The notes: generated by a model not told the origin, from the sequence alone. 64,000 bases of DNA from Leptidea sinapis (GCF_905404315.1 NC_066282.1:11928501-11992500), one strand, 5' to 3'. Shown: positions 1 to 11,097, counted from the first letter of the stretch. Numbers and translations: made by a program.

Positions 1-712
1 GAATTGTCAAATTGTAAGTAGAGGTATTTGGTGAGTATTGCATGATATGTAGATTAGGATTATTTTATTGTTGTTTGCGGAGTTCTTGTAACAGGTTTCG
101 TCATGCTCGCTTAAATATCACTGCTTATGGCGATGTCATGGAACGGGTCGTCCCCTTCCCTAAAATATGGTTGAGGAAGGCGATGGCTGGCTCATGCGTC
201 ATGCTCGTGAACGGGCGCTGCTTGTGGTGGCAGGATGATCCTGTTGCCGAGGACTCGGTCTCAGATTCTTTAAAGTTATTGTGTGTAGTATTGTTAAAGT
301 TATTTATAATCGCTTATAAAATGCTCACAGAATACCTTTATTTATTTATTTATGGTGTATCTCGATGATGCAGCTACTGTACTCAATAACTTTTGTATTA
401 ATTTACATTAACTTTTTTGACTTACTCGTGTAAGACATTGACTATTTGACGATTGAGTGTGTCTGTTGCATCATTTTACATATTATATTGTAATTTGAAA
501 TGATTTGTAAATCGATGTATTTAAATGTAAATCTTGGTATAAAAGAGTGGCAATGAGTTTCTTGCTACTTCTTCTCATTAGCTCAACCCTTTACGAAGTA
601 GCGGTAGATTCATTAAAAAAACTTTTTTTTTTTTATATTCATAAGTGTCATTTCCGTGACCTACGTGAATAAATGATTTTGATTTGATTTGATTTGATAT
701 AATATAATATAA
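1..712 (+). repeat. Probable non-LTR retrotransposon 3' region with GATTT tail
   Basis: Bases 540-712 look like the 3' end of a lepidopteran LINE. They contain the 'GTTTCTTGCTACTTCTTCTC' block also seen near 10978, an AATAAA at about 668, and a terminal run of four GATTT-like units at about 675-700 followed by ATAAT repeats. Bases 115-260 are GC-richer than their surroundings and may be part of the same element's coding end, but I could not assign the reading frame to a domain. The open frame at 42-368 has no recognisable motif. The 3' end is fairly secure by similarity to other copies here; the upstream part is inference. Confidence 0.5.
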
Positions 713-1445
713 ACCCACATGCGTGTTTTAATACACCTTATTACACAACAGTTGCATAAATAACTATTTTAATCATTAAAGTCGGACATTCCATTCAAAA
801 GATATAACTAATTTAAAAATGTCAATCTAAAGAAATTAATGTAATAATAAAATAATAACTAGGTTAAATAAAAATTTATGTTAATAAAAAAAGATCTATA
901 GTCCGACTTAGTAGACTTTCCAACTACCACGAGATCGAAATATCTACGCGAGTGAAACCGCGGGACATTGCTCGTTATTTATGCGCTCTTTTATTCTCCT
1001 CTTCCATAAAATAAGTGTATGATCGAAATCGTTATATTCTTAAAAATTTACAAAACTTCTCTCAATTTCTCATCTTTAATCAACAAGTAGGTATTTAATA
1101 CTTAAAACAACCAAACGGAATTCTAACACACATACAAGAGACACAAATTGTAAAAACCTTCTCTTTTTAAATCGGTTGAAAGTTGCTTCACCTAGAAAAC
1201 ACACACGGCGGAATGACATCAAAGTCGACAATATATTATTCAGGACTGACGCATTAGTACTGTAGTTACAAGGAAACGGCAGAAGAAATAGCGAATCCCC
1301 ACACGTGGCTTCCGCCAGGGTCATAGAGTTCATTTAGTATTTACTAAACAATAGAACGCGTGCTGGTACCATATAGTTCAAACAAGACTATATTAAACAT
1401 GCATTCATGTAACATAAATAGATATTTCTAATAGATCGAACCCAA
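713..1445. other. No gene recognised
   Basis: AT-rich sequence between two LINE fragments. A minus-strand open frame at 1076-1333 has no recognisable motif. Nothing else could be supported. Confidence 0.5.
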
Positions 1446-2395
1446 AGCCCGTGAATACTGGAGTGCCCCAAGGTTGTGTGCTATCTCCTACACTGTTTCT
1501 TCTGCATATACGTATGTTGGATTCGATCTGTGGATCGCATTGCTATGCTGATGTCAGTACTGGCGATGCTGTATACATGGGCCATGCAGGTCTCTCTCAG
1601 GGAAGTCGCCTACCAGTGCCGGAAGAAACTTGTGACGTCTATCGAGTCCTCTCTTGAGAAAGTTGCGGTAGGGGTAGAGTGAACCTTGTCCAATTTAACC
1701 CACAGAAGACTCAAGTTACGCGTTTACCATAAAAAATCCCATTTGTTGTTTCACCACTCTTCGAGAACCCTTCAATATTAATGCCTCGCCTATCGCCATT
1801 GCCAATTTCGCGGTTAAACTTAAAGCAGGCCCACATTATAGCGCTCTACAAAGCGCAGCATCGGCCTCATACGTAGAATTGTTGTCATCTCCGGTCTGAC
1901 GCGCCCCAGTATCAGTTCGAATTATTTGACCGCGTGCAACGCAGATCTGCTGGGATTGTCGGTGATCCAGAGCTCTATGAACAGCTAGATCACTTGGCGT
2001 TGCGAAGAGACTTCGCTTCATTGTATGTCTTTTACCGCATTTATCACAGGAAGTGTTCTGAAGAGCTGTTTGACCTGATGCCTGCCGCCGAATTCCACCT
2101 TCGCATGACATGCCACAAATTAAGATAGTATCCCCTTCATCTGGATGTGTAGCGTTCCTCCACAGTGCGGCCTTCCTGGAACTTTCTTCCACGTACAACC
2201 AAACTGTGGAATGAACTTCCTTATGCTGTGTTTCCAGGACGATACGATAAAAAAGCGCGTATTTTGTTTCTAAAAGGCCAGCAACGCTCTTTCCTCTAAT
2301 TCCTCAGGTGTTGTATGAGAACGTGGGCAGTGGTGATCACCTAACATCAGGTGACCCGTACGCTCGTTTATCCTCCTCTTCCATAAATAAAAGAT
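1446..2395 (+). mobile_element. LINE-B (jockey-like) ORF2 remnant, RT to 3' end
   Basis: A decayed reverse-transcriptase segment starts with 'NTGVPQGCVLSPTLF' (from 1451), a classical RT motif of jockey-like elements. The catalytic box follows at about 1539 as Y-A-D-V-S-T. The family normally has Y-A-D-D there, so the second catalytic aspartate is lost. Further on, in shifted frames, come the conserved C-terminal stretches 'ALRRDFASLYVFYRIYH' (about 1999-2050) and 'SEELFDLMPAAEFHLR', then the 3' region ending CTCCTCTTCCATAAATAAA near 2390. At least three frame changes and several stops make it a pseudogene. Short homologous 3' fragments lie near 7330, 19970, 50870 and 56790. Confidence 0.85.
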
Positions 2396-4637
2396 AATGA
2401 TTAAATTACTTATATCAAGAGCGTTGGTAGCGAAATCGCTACTGCCGTAAAAGTAACTAAATATGCAGTATTTCTCCGATGCCCACATTTATTACTCAAA
2501 ATGGTGCCCTATGAGTGCAGTATATTGAATTCCAGTATGAAAATTCTGGGTGAAATTATTTTTTCTTGAAATTCAAATAATTTTACTCATGATAGTAAAA
2601 GTTAATTTTAACATTTACCAACTCTCAGACCCATCTGGAGTGGGTATAAATTACTCTGGTAATTTTTTTCTCTTACAGTCCCTTAATTGGACGAGCATTA
2701 CATTTGACTTATTCAATGCCCACAAAATAAAATGCATGGCATAGCTAAAGAAGCTTCCACTTCAAAATCTGCCGGTAACACTCCTATCGGTTATTTAGCG
2801 AATGATAATGAAAGTCATTACGAACTACCAGCGCTGTTTAATAAGGAAACGATAACAAAAAGCGAAGTACGTGACGCCGACAGCGTATTTCCAATTTAGT
2901 AAAACTAGAAGACTTGCACCCAACCTGAATGACAGGTAATCTACGCTGCCTTGAGCACTAAGCGACTGTGCTCTCTGAATTGTTATACAAGTAAACCCTT
3001 AGTGCTAGAGAAATCGAAAACATTGGATTTATGATACGACGGAAACGTAAATTATGGTTATCGTTTATACGAAAACAATTTCTGGATTGTTAAATAACAG
3101 CAGTTCGTCTCAAACTATATATTATAGGAAATTGGTTTTATGATGCGGGTTTTATTAACAGACCAGTGCTGAAGGCTTTGTAATTGATGGTTTGACGAAG
3201 AAACATATTGGAAACGGAAGAGAATATAACACAAATAAAAAGAAAAATAAATCTGAGCGATCTGAGATCTGGAAGTGGAAAAGGTGGGGTGTTTATGGGT
3301 AACAAACGATTTATCTAAATTTCTGGCGAAACTACAAATCCTATGAAAAAAAGTTAAGTAGCAAAGTTGTAGGCAATAAGAAGATTTACAACTTTTGTCT
3401 TCATATAACCACAACCAAGTTTTTGGTTTTGTATTTAACTTTTTACAAATATTTTTTTTCCACGATTCCACTCAAAGCGCCCGTGATTTATTTTTCCTTT
3501 CATTTTTATTAAATACTCTTCCTTTTCCAATGGGTTTCATCCTGTTATTATTTTTATTGGTTTCAAAAATTATCGACCCTGGTCTTTAATTGTTTGAAAA
3601 GGTTTCAACTACTGTATAATATTATTTTATGAATGCATAAGAAGATTATGCCGAAAATAGACACGAAGCTCAGAAAAGTACAAATTTATAGTTACATAAT
3701 AATACGTTTATATGATAAACAACAGAATTCACAGATTTATTATTTAAAAACGGGAACCTTATCATATTAACTTCTGCGCTGCGTTAGCAAAGCAGTTGTA
3801 CTGACCGCTTGCATACTGATGCAAAGGATACTTTTGATTGGAGAGTATTGAACGGTTTACCTGGACTTGACGTCACAAGATGGTGGCCTGTACCTCTTTG
3901 AACGCGCGGAGCTATTCCACCGCTTCGTAAAGCTGATTATGTTGAAAAGAATTGGCTAGACACTCAACAATATTTGCTCTCTTTATATTTTTTATTATAA
4001 ATAAATTGTATTTACAATTTCATAATTATTGTACAAACCATAAACTTACCGAGTCTTACCGAGTACAAGGGTCGTCAAAACATAAAATAGTATTTTAATT
4101 TAAAGTGTAAAATCAAAGAAAAACAAGCTACTTAATTGTTCATTTTGCCTATTAATTATATGTATATATAGATTAGTTAGTACAAATTAATTGTGTATTT
4201 ACAAATTCCAGGATTGTCCCCCTGTGGAGACACCCCAGTTTGCAAAATCATGTCATTTTTAGTTATCAAAATCATATTAATAAATTAAGTTTTGTATGAG
4301 AAGTAAAAAAGTCCCAAATTATTTGTTATGCAATACTCGTTATTTTTGTGCAGGTGGCTGATTCACTTAATGTGGAACTTCCCATTGCGTTTCGGTTACG
4401 ACATTCGAAATAATTCACACTCAAGGTCTAAATGGATTGGTAAATACTTAAGAACGACTCATTCAAATTATGTCCAATATCATAAAAGATATTTATTTAT
4501 AAATTAAAAAAAGTCTTCACATATGTGATCTCTTATTTACAAGCTTTTATTTAGGGCTATGTATATTTGATTTATTCGACCATGGCGGCGCAACCAGTCG
4601 CCGCTAACAACAAATATATATTATATACAGCTCTATA
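2396..4637. other. No gene recognised
   Basis: About 2.2 kb of AT-rich DNA. Open frames at 3115-3471 (minus) and 3395-3589 (plus) overlap each other, are rich in F, L and S codons expected from T-rich DNA, and show no domain. A slightly GC-richer patch at 3770-3950 contains TGACGTCA, a palindromic CRE-type site, near 3868. No other support for function. Confidence 0.5.
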
Positions 4638-5096
4638 CTTAGTCTGGCCATAAATACTGTTACAATTAAAAATAAACAAAATATTACATTTGAATTTGGA
4701 ATCTGTCATTTTTATATGATTGTTCATTGTGTTTTCTTATTTTCGAGCCAAAACATTGTGCAGTATTTTGCGATATTAAAATGGAGTGAGGCGATAAAGA
4801 GAACCGAATCGCTGTGATTGTATTACACAAAGTAGGTATGAAGCCAAATGCAATTTTTAACAATCCGCATTGGCAGTGAATAATTTTCCCATGGAAAGAG
4901 TGCGTGCTTCTACTGATAACAGGCCTCAACGTTTAAACGACTGTATTGCAGCCAATGGAAACCACTTCGAATAAGCTTTTTATGTTTAAAATTGTTTTAT
5001 ATTTATGTATTAAACTAACACACTGTTAAAAGTAATAAATGTTATTTGCAATATCAATTTTTTTTTCTTTGTTTTAGTATTTATGGCAAGATTAGG
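4638..5096 (+). mobile_element. Internally deleted mariner-like DNA transposon with both TIRs
   Basis: Near-matching terminal inverted repeats sit at 4638-4658 (CTTAGTCTGGCCATAAATAC) and, inverted, at 5076-5096, with TA on each side (4636-4637 and 5097-5098), as expected for Tc1/mariner insertion. Between them, one frame near 4805 reads 'RIAVIVLHKVGMKPNAIF', resembling the N-terminal helix-turn-helix of mariner transposases. Then 4891-4974 encodes 27 residues ending 'RLNDCIAANGNHFE' and a stop, resembling a mariner C-terminus. The catalytic DDE/D core is missing, so the copy cannot make transposase. Length is 459 bp against about 1.3 kb for intact relatives. The flanks and both protein ends agree, so I am confident of the superfamily. 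Confidence 0.85.
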
Positions 5097-5098
5097 TA

Positions 5099-5334
5099 GA
5101 GATTTACTCACCTGGTGTCCGTTTGGTTGCGCAACCAATTTTCGCGACTAGCTCGGACGCATCATGACTCTGGTGTCTATATGGTGTCTAGGTTTGTAGC
5201 TTACGGACACCACGCCCGACTAGTTGAGCTACCGTGGTGCCCCAGTGAAATATTGCCCGTCTCAGCTGTCTCCGTGACTGTCTTTTCAATTCTAGCCGAG
5301 TTTGAACCATTCGCACGACAATTTTGGAAATAAT
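5099..5334. other. GC-richer spacer with 16-bp palindrome
   Basis: This spacer is GC-richer than its surroundings. It contains a perfect 16-bp palindrome TTGGTTGCGCAACCAA at 5123-5138 and near-repeats of GGTGTC (about 5113, 5170 and 5183). An open frame at 5115-5333 has no recognisable motif. It may be a short unclassified repeat; no similar copy was noticed elsewhere in the window. Confidence 0.35.
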
Positions 5335-5750
5335 ATATAATAAATACTAACAGACCCGGCTAACGTTGTTTTGCCATATTGCGATGGTTGAAGGCTTATT
5401 TAAATTGAGAAAAAATAAATAAGTAAAGTTAATATTCGATTGCCATCTTGCCATTCATTGCGAATCTGTATATGGAACAGAATAATATAAAAATGGTGAT
5501 TTAAAAATAAGGGTTTATTGTAAAAAGGTGAAACTTTGAGTTGTATGTATTTTTAAATGCTAAATCATAATAAAATAAAACATATAGGGGGCGGGTCACC
5601 CTTATCATTTAAGAGCATGAAAATAGATGTCGAGGCCGATTCTCAGACGTACCCAATATGCACACAAAATTTCATCCAAATCGGTTCTGCCGTTTCGGAG
5701 GAGTTTGGTAACAAACACCGCGAGACGAGAATTTTATATAGTACACTAGC
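5335..5750 (+). repeat. CTAG repeat, unit 1 of a head-to-tail pair
   Basis: The unit begins 'ACAGACCCGGCTAACGTTGT' and ends near 'ACCGCGAGACGAGAATTTTA', a very common insect interspersed repeat whose copies start CTAGCTGACCCGGCAAACG. The 3' half contains the usual 'AAATCGGTTCTGCCGTTTCG' block. It is probably a non-LTR retrotransposon 3' end (RTE-like placement is tentative). A second unit begins immediately after it at about 5751. Confidence 0.7.
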
Positions 5751-6130
5751 TGACTCAGCAAAACTTGTATTGCCACATAAAGTAATAAAAAAATTTATAA
5801 TTGAAATTTTTAGGGTATAAAAATAGATGACATATATCATACATAAAATTTATCGTACTACAACAATCATTATATTCGATTGCCATATTGCAACTCTATT
5901 GCGTGTCTGTGGATGGATTAGAATAATATTAAAATCGCGATACAAAAGTAAGTGTTGATCGTAGATGGGTGAAAATTTGAAATTGTATGTATTTTGAAAT
6001 GTTGAATCATTTTAAAAGAAAGATGTCGAAAATTAAAAAAAAATGGGGTGGACCCTTAACATTTAGGGGGATGAAAAATAAATTTTGTCCGATATGCACG
6101 CGATTCACGAAAGTCAGTATTTGTTCGTCT
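5751..6130 (+). repeat. CTAG repeat, unit 2 of a head-to-tail pair
   Basis: Starts 'CACTAGCTGACTCAGCAAAA' directly after unit 1. It shares the internal 'GTTGAATCAT', 'TTAGGGGGATGAAAA' and 'GATATGCACGCG' blocks with unit 1 and decays after about 6120. Same orientation and nearly the same spacing as unit 1. Confidence 0.65.
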
Positions 6131-7071
6131 CAGGACTCCCGACAGAAGTGATAACTTAAAGTAATCTAAGTTGAACTATTTAATATTGAAATTATTTACT
6201 TGAAAAAGAGAAGCTTAGGTTATTACTTAAATTTTATGTTTAGGAAAGGGTAATTATTAATAAAATCTTATATTGATTATTAAATATATTTTATTTTGAG
6301 TTACAATTCTTGAATATGTACATGAGCCTGCTTACCGCTGCCGTATGCGTGACAGAAAGGGAAGCCGTAACGTCATTAATGTTTCAGTTAAAATGGCCGA
6401 TCGCTTTTTACTTTTATTTAATTTAATATCTTTTGTCTTAATATTTACATACAAATGTGTAATTTTTAGAATCCTTTCATCATATATTTTTTTCTGTGAA
6501 CCATTTTCTCATTGATTTTTTAAAGCCATGACAGACCATTTTTTTGCTGACTAATTTTTCAAATCAAAGTCAAGAAGAATAATATTTTTGGGGTCATAAA
6601 CTTAAAATTTATATAAAGAAATCTTAAATAACGTAATGGATTAACGTAAAGGATTCTTTAATATTACCCCTAAGAGGAAAATAGTTAAAAGAGGTTAAGT
6701 AAGCAGTTTGTAGGAGAAGCTGCAATGAAGCATGGGCGAATTTTTTTCGAGTAAATATTTTTATGGTAAATAATATTATAAGAAAAACATCTCTAACGAA
6801 GATACAGTGAACGAAGATAGACAATTAGATAGAAAAGTACTGTAGCACAACAAAATTACTGTAACACAGTTTAATTGGTAAGTCTTAAACATGCAGCCAC
6901 GCTTTATCCGTAAGGGTCGATACACACTGTAGTGTTGACCATGTTGTATTCCGGTTTGCATCTCGGTCTGGGTAACCCAGTTCATCAATGATGTAATAAC
7001 GCACCGATCTGGTTTATTCACTTCATAGCCTTTTGTAATTTTCGCGGCTATTCATTGTATATTCAACATGT
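6131..7071. other. No gene recognised
   Basis: AT-rich sequence. Two minus-strand open frames (6624-6824, 6776-7021) overlap out of frame and show no motif. Confidence 0.5.
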
Positions 7072-7325
7072 ATTCTTCTTAACTGAAGTGGCAGTGGGCA
7101 AGGCAAATAGTTTGAAGGACAGATGGCCGTTGGGGCACTAAAGTTCTCGAAGGGCGACCACGTACCGGAAGATGCAGTGTTGGTAGCCATAGCCCCCCAC
7201 AAGATGAACCGATTATCTGGATCAAGATCGCTGGAATACGTTGGATGGGGCAGCGAAGGACCGATCGTCATGGAGATCTTTGCGGGAAGCCTTTGTCCAA
7301 CAGTGGACGTCTTCCAGCTGAGATG
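7072..7325 (+). mobile_element. RTE-like LINE (LINE-D) C-terminal fragment
   Basis: In-frame pieces match the C-terminus of the abundant lepidopteran endonuclease-reverse transcriptase LINE: 'LKWQWA' at about 7083, 'VRRTDGRWG'-like at 7110-7135, 'VGGPPT'-like with an insertion near 7185, then 'QRRTDRHGDLCGKPL' and 'SNSGRLPAEMM' in a shifted frame. Frameshifts and small insertions make it a dead 3' fragment. It is directly followed by an oppositely oriented LINE-B end. Confidence 0.8.
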
Positions 7326-7548
7326 ATGTACCTATCATCTACTCGGTCATCACAGGAGCATTACCGCTTAAGGGTTTATGGAAGGTGTACGCATTTTTTG
7401 GAGCCACCCATGTCGTATCGTCCTGGAAACAAGGAGGCTTATTCCACAGCTTGGTTGTACGTAGAAGAAAGTTCCTTGAAAACCGCACCGTGGAGGAACG
7501 CCACACATCCAGATGGCGAGGATGATATTCTAATTATTCTAAATTAAC
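7326..7548 (-). mobile_element. LINE-B 3' fragment
   Basis: Reverse complement carries the LINE-B C-terminal block: the region for 'LDVWRSTTVRFSRNF'-type residues at about 7440-7520, then the equivalent of 'VFPGRYDMG'. It lies tail-to-tail with the RTE-like fragment immediately before it. Truncated at both ends. Confidence 0.75.
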
Positions 7549-8248
7549 TATTCTACAGAGAGAATTACCCAATTTTGGGTTTCAGTTGCCATGGTTTCAA
7601 AGCCGGTAGAATTCCTGTGTTTTGTCTGGTGTTGATCTTCAGAGCGTGGTTGGCGACTATCACTTGGACATCAGGTTACGAGCTGGCTGGTACGTTTACA
7701 GTTAAACACTAAACTCTTCAAATCCTATATGTATGTACATAACAGGTCTTTGATCGCATTAACTGATGATTGTGAAAGATATTTGCATTTCGCATACTAA
7801 ACGGTTCGTAATTATATTTGCGAAGAGTTAGTTGTTAGTCTCGTCAAATTGATTGTATATTTCGTTTGTAACTTTATTTATCTGGACTCAATTGTATTTT
7901 TTTCCTTTACGTGAATGGGATTCCAGATTGGTCAAATATTTCATATATAATTGTAACTGTCAGAAATCTTCCAATTCTATACATAGTGTTTTTAATTTTT
8001 CTACAGGTAATCAACCATTTACATATATAATTGTAATAACTACCCGAAACTACTGAATTTTCGATTGGCATTTCATAATCTATACCTATGTATATCGTGT
8101 TTATATGGTTCACTGGACACCATCAAAATTCTGTAGGAATCATTTTATCTCATTTTTGTTACATTCGTTAAAATGTGTAATAAGTTGATATATATTATTA
8201 TTACAGAAAAATACGTTCTTTTTTCAGAAGGGCCCTCAGCAAACTTTC
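7549..8248. other. No gene recognised
   Basis: AT-rich; open frames at 7853-8056 and 7907-8113 overlap on opposite strands without motifs. TATATAATTGTAA occurs twice (about 7945 and 8025) as a short direct repeat. Confidence 0.45.
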
Positions 8249-8470
8249 GATGGAGCCACAACCTGAGAGTTAAACAAGACGTACCAGGATTTATGAACTA
8301 TGCGTCACTCGAACGGTTGGCTCAGTTGGTAAGAGCGCTCGCATGGAACCCGAGGGGTCGCGAGTTCGAGTCCCGATGCGTTCCAAAATTTTGGTTACAA
8401 ATTTAATTTGTAGAATCCGAGAAGTGACAGATATCATTTTTAAGGTGATATCCCTCACTTTTAAAATAAC
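8249..8470 (+). mobile_element. tRNA-headed SINE with 5' leader and inverted tail
   Basis: A 60-bp leader starting GATGGAGCCACAACCTGA precedes a tRNA-like body at 8311-8383. The body has a good A box (TGGCTCAGTTGG, 8318-8329), a B box (GAGTTCGAGTCCC, 8362-8374), a 5-bp acceptor-like stem GAACG/CGTTC and a perfect D stem GCTC/GAGC. The T stem pairs poorly, so it is a SINE head rather than a working tRNA. The 3' tail contains AAGTGACAGATATCA (8422-8436) and an imperfect inverted copy at 8446-8460. A related copy near 37104 shares leader and tail but not the tRNA-like body. Confidence 0.8.
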
Positions 8471-8736
8471 AAATATGTTCGGTTCTGGTTTTTTACATAC
8501 ATTTCGTTTGGACACTTTAATCAGTGCCTTTACTGTCTTCTACTAGTACGACCTTTGAAACTAATGACCATAATATCAATATTGGCAATGTGTTACTTAT
8601 TTTCTCTTCCATTACCTACATTGATATTGTTATTATTAACATGTTAATAAGAATCAATGTTTCATTTGTTTCTACCACCACCCAAGATCTTGGATCCATC
8701 AGCTTCTTTCGGAAAGTGATCACTGCAGCTTTTAGG
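8471..8736. other. No gene recognised
   Basis: AT-rich spacer between the SINE and an R310 copy; the open frame at 8524-8760 runs into the repeat and has no motif. Confidence 0.4.
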
Positions 8737-9052
8737 TTTTTTTATGAAAATAAGGGATGAAACTAGCAGGACGTTCAGTTGATTGTAATTGATACGCGCT
8801 ACCCATTACAATACAGTGCCGCTCAGGATGCTTGAAAAACCCAAAAGTTCTGAGCGGCACTACAATTGCGCTCGTCATCTAGAGACATAAGATGTTAAGT
8901 ATCATTTGCCCAGTAATTTCACTAGACCCTTCCCTTCCCTTCAGACCGAAACACAATAATGGTTACACATTATTGTTTCACGGTCTGCCGGTGGCAGCCT
9001 TGTGGTACCCATAAACTAGCCGGCTTCCTGTGCAAAGGAGCCTCCCACTGGT
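8737..9052 (-). repeat. R310 structured repeat, full-length
   Basis: Read on the minus strand it runs from ACCAGTGGGAGGCTCC to an A tail (the T run at 8737-8743). It keeps the complementary arms typical of the family: AGTGCCGCTCAG with its partner near 8817-8868, and the CAGTAATG/CATTACTG-type arms near 8960. No open frame is conserved between copies, so this is a non-autonomous, A-tailed retroposon-like repeat. Confidence 0.85.
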
Positions 9053-9139
9053 AGGTGAGAATACTTTCCTTATTCGAAGGTCGAGTCAGTGTCAGTGTGA
9101 CCACCTCAGATACGAGAACGCACGATGAAATATTCTCTG

Positions 9140-9422
9140 GTCAAAGTCAAAGACAAAGTCAAATAAACTTTATTGAATTTGGTTTAATTGGATGCAGATT
9201 CGATTCACATAGTGGAAATAGCACCTTACAAACTAATTTGTTATGTAAACAGCGATTGTACAAAACTCTATTTGATTGAAAAGTGGCCGTTGTGTTTCTT
9301 GTATGTTCTTCTCACGAGCTCAACTTTTTCCGAATATATAATGGTATATTCAGTAATTTAAAAGAAATATTTATATTGACATTTCAAAAGCGCTTAGTAT
9401 AAGCCGAATTGAATAAAGTTTT
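9140..9422. repeat. LINE 3'-end remnants flanking each other
   Basis: Bases 9140-9180 hold a CAAAGTCAAAGACAAAGTCA run, the complement of a GACTTTG-repeat LINE tail, so that element reads on the minus strand. Bases 9275-9420 contain AAAGTGGCCGTTGTGTTTCT and end GAATTGAATAAAG, a LINE 3' end on the plus strand that abuts the next R310 copy. A fragment like 9275-9310 recurs inverted near 28380. Confidence 0.5.
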
Positions 9423-9736
9423 ACCAGTGGGAGGCTCCTTTGCACAGGAAGCCGGCTAGATTATTGGTACCACAACGGCGCCTATTTCTGCCGTAAAGCA
9501 GTAATGTGTAAGCATTACTGTGTTTCGGTCTGAAGGGCGCCGTAGCTAGTGAAATTACTGGGCAAATGAGGCTTAACATCTTATGTCTCAAGGTGACGAG
9601 CGCAATTGTAGTGCCGCTCAGAATTTTTGGGTTTTTTGACAATCCTGAGCGGGACTGCGTTGTAATGGGCATGTCATATCAATTATCATCAGCTGAACGT
9701 CCTGCTCGTCTCGTCCCTTATTATCATAAAAAAAAA
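9423..9736 (+). repeat. R310 structured repeat, full-length
   Basis: A clear copy of the family. Arms ACGGCGCC (9475-9482) and GGCGCCGT (9536-9543) enclose a second pair CAGTAATG (9499-9506) and CATTACTG (9513-9520). Downstream, GTGCCGCTCAG (9611-9621) faces CTGAGCGGGAC, one change from perfect. It ends in CATA followed by ten or more A. Confidence 0.9.
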
Positions 9737-10540
9737 GACTTTGACATTGACAAAGCGCAAAGTGCAATTTGCTCCAAACAACGAACTTGTTGGACAAAAT
9801 ATTTTCATTTATTAGGCTTGGGATGTTTTTAAAATAAAACAACATCAATAAAATTGGATACACAATACACCATAATTGTTCAACATCTCAAAAGGAACAT
9901 CAACGATAATCTATTCGCAAAACTTTCTAGTAAGCTTAGCTGGCGGTACCTCAACACAAAACATTGAATTATTGCATCGCATTAAATGGTCCGTTATGTC
10001 GGTATATTAAAGACTTGTATAGCTCGCTGCCTATTTAAATTGTGCCGTTATTTTTTGTAAACATTTTTGCATCGATTCAATCTTGAATATTACAATCTAA
10101 AACAGTTGCTTAAAGATTAAAGAACTATATAGTTATTATAATATTATGATTGTCCAATGGTCATCATGTTACGAGTATACGTTTACAAAGATCATTAAAT
10201 TTTTACATTTTCATTGTTACAAAACCAGAAATAAGTACCTAATTATTTGTTATAAGTTCTTAGCAGATAGCTTTATAGGTATAACAATTTCGTAAGAAAA
10301 ACCCAACCACTGTTCAGGCGTTTTCAATACACATTTTCAATGGTTTTATAAAAATGGCTCTTTTACAGATCTTCGGTGCTGTCTTCAGGGATTTTTTTTT
10401 TAATTGATAATACCTATACCATTTTAAGTTATTTACAGTAAATGCATATTGATTGATTGCAATTATTATTTGAGGTTTTTTTTTAAGATTTATCACTTTT
10501 TATTTTCTTAATTTTCACCAGTAACTCAAAAGGTTTTAAT
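9737..10540. other. No gene recognised
   Basis: AT-rich sequence; the short minus-strand frame at 10314-10496 is lysine-rich by base composition and has no motif. Confidence 0.45.
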
Positions 10541-11097
10541 AATTTCTCTAGCATTGCGTGGAGATGTGGGTTCTCTCTGCATCTTCTACCGCATTTATCA
10601 CGCTCAGAGGAGCTGTTCGGGTTGATTCCAGCGGTCGAATTCCACCACTGGACATTACGTGCAAAGTACCATCCGCAACACGTAGACGTCTGGCATTCCA
10701 CAACCGCGCGTTTTGTTCGAAATTTATTGCCTCGCACAGCCACTTTGTGGAATCAACTACCGGCAGCGGTCTTCCCGAACAGATACGACTTAGGGACCTT
10801 CAAGAAAAAAGCATACTCCCACCTTAAAGGCCGGCAACGCATTTCTTGACACATCTGTTGTTGCGGATGTTCATGGGTGGTTGCCACACCTCTCCCCATC
10901 CCGTGAGCCTCTTGCCCGTTTGCCCCCTCTCATATAAAAAAAACATAATTATATCGTATGAGGAGTGGCAAAAAGTTTCTTGCTACTTACTCGAAAACTT
11001 TTTTGTGGTGTGGTGGTAGATTCTTTGACAGTTAAGTGACACATTTTACATTCAGTGACATCTTAACCGAATTGAATAAATGATTTTTCTCTCTTTC
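10541..11097 (+). mobile_element. LINE-C (jockey-like) C-terminus and 3' UTR
   Basis: The frame ending at 10849 encodes 'FVRNLLPRTATLWNQLPAAV' and 'NRYDLGTFKKKAYSHLKGRQ', the conserved C-terminal end of a jockey-like reverse transcriptase. The upstream part 'STAFITLRGAV' is in another frame, so at least one frameshift is present. The 3' UTR includes CCCGTTTGCCCCCTCTCATA, the 'GTTTCTTGCTACTTACTCG' block and TTGAATAAATGATTT. It is 5'-truncated at about 10541. Tails of this family recur near 51900, 56600 and (inverted) 61830. Confidence 0.85.

Noticed and set aside
7123..7326. Open frame as an independent gene
   Set aside because: The sequence is a frameshifted RTE-like LINE C-terminus.
8311..8383. 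tRNA-like sequence with good A and B boxes
   Set aside because: The T stem pairs poorly, and its leader and tail recur at 37104, so it is the head of a SINE and not a tRNA gene.
9423..9736. Target-site duplications around R310 copies
   Set aside because: I compared flanks of several copies and found no consistent direct repeat, so the insertion mechanism is left open.
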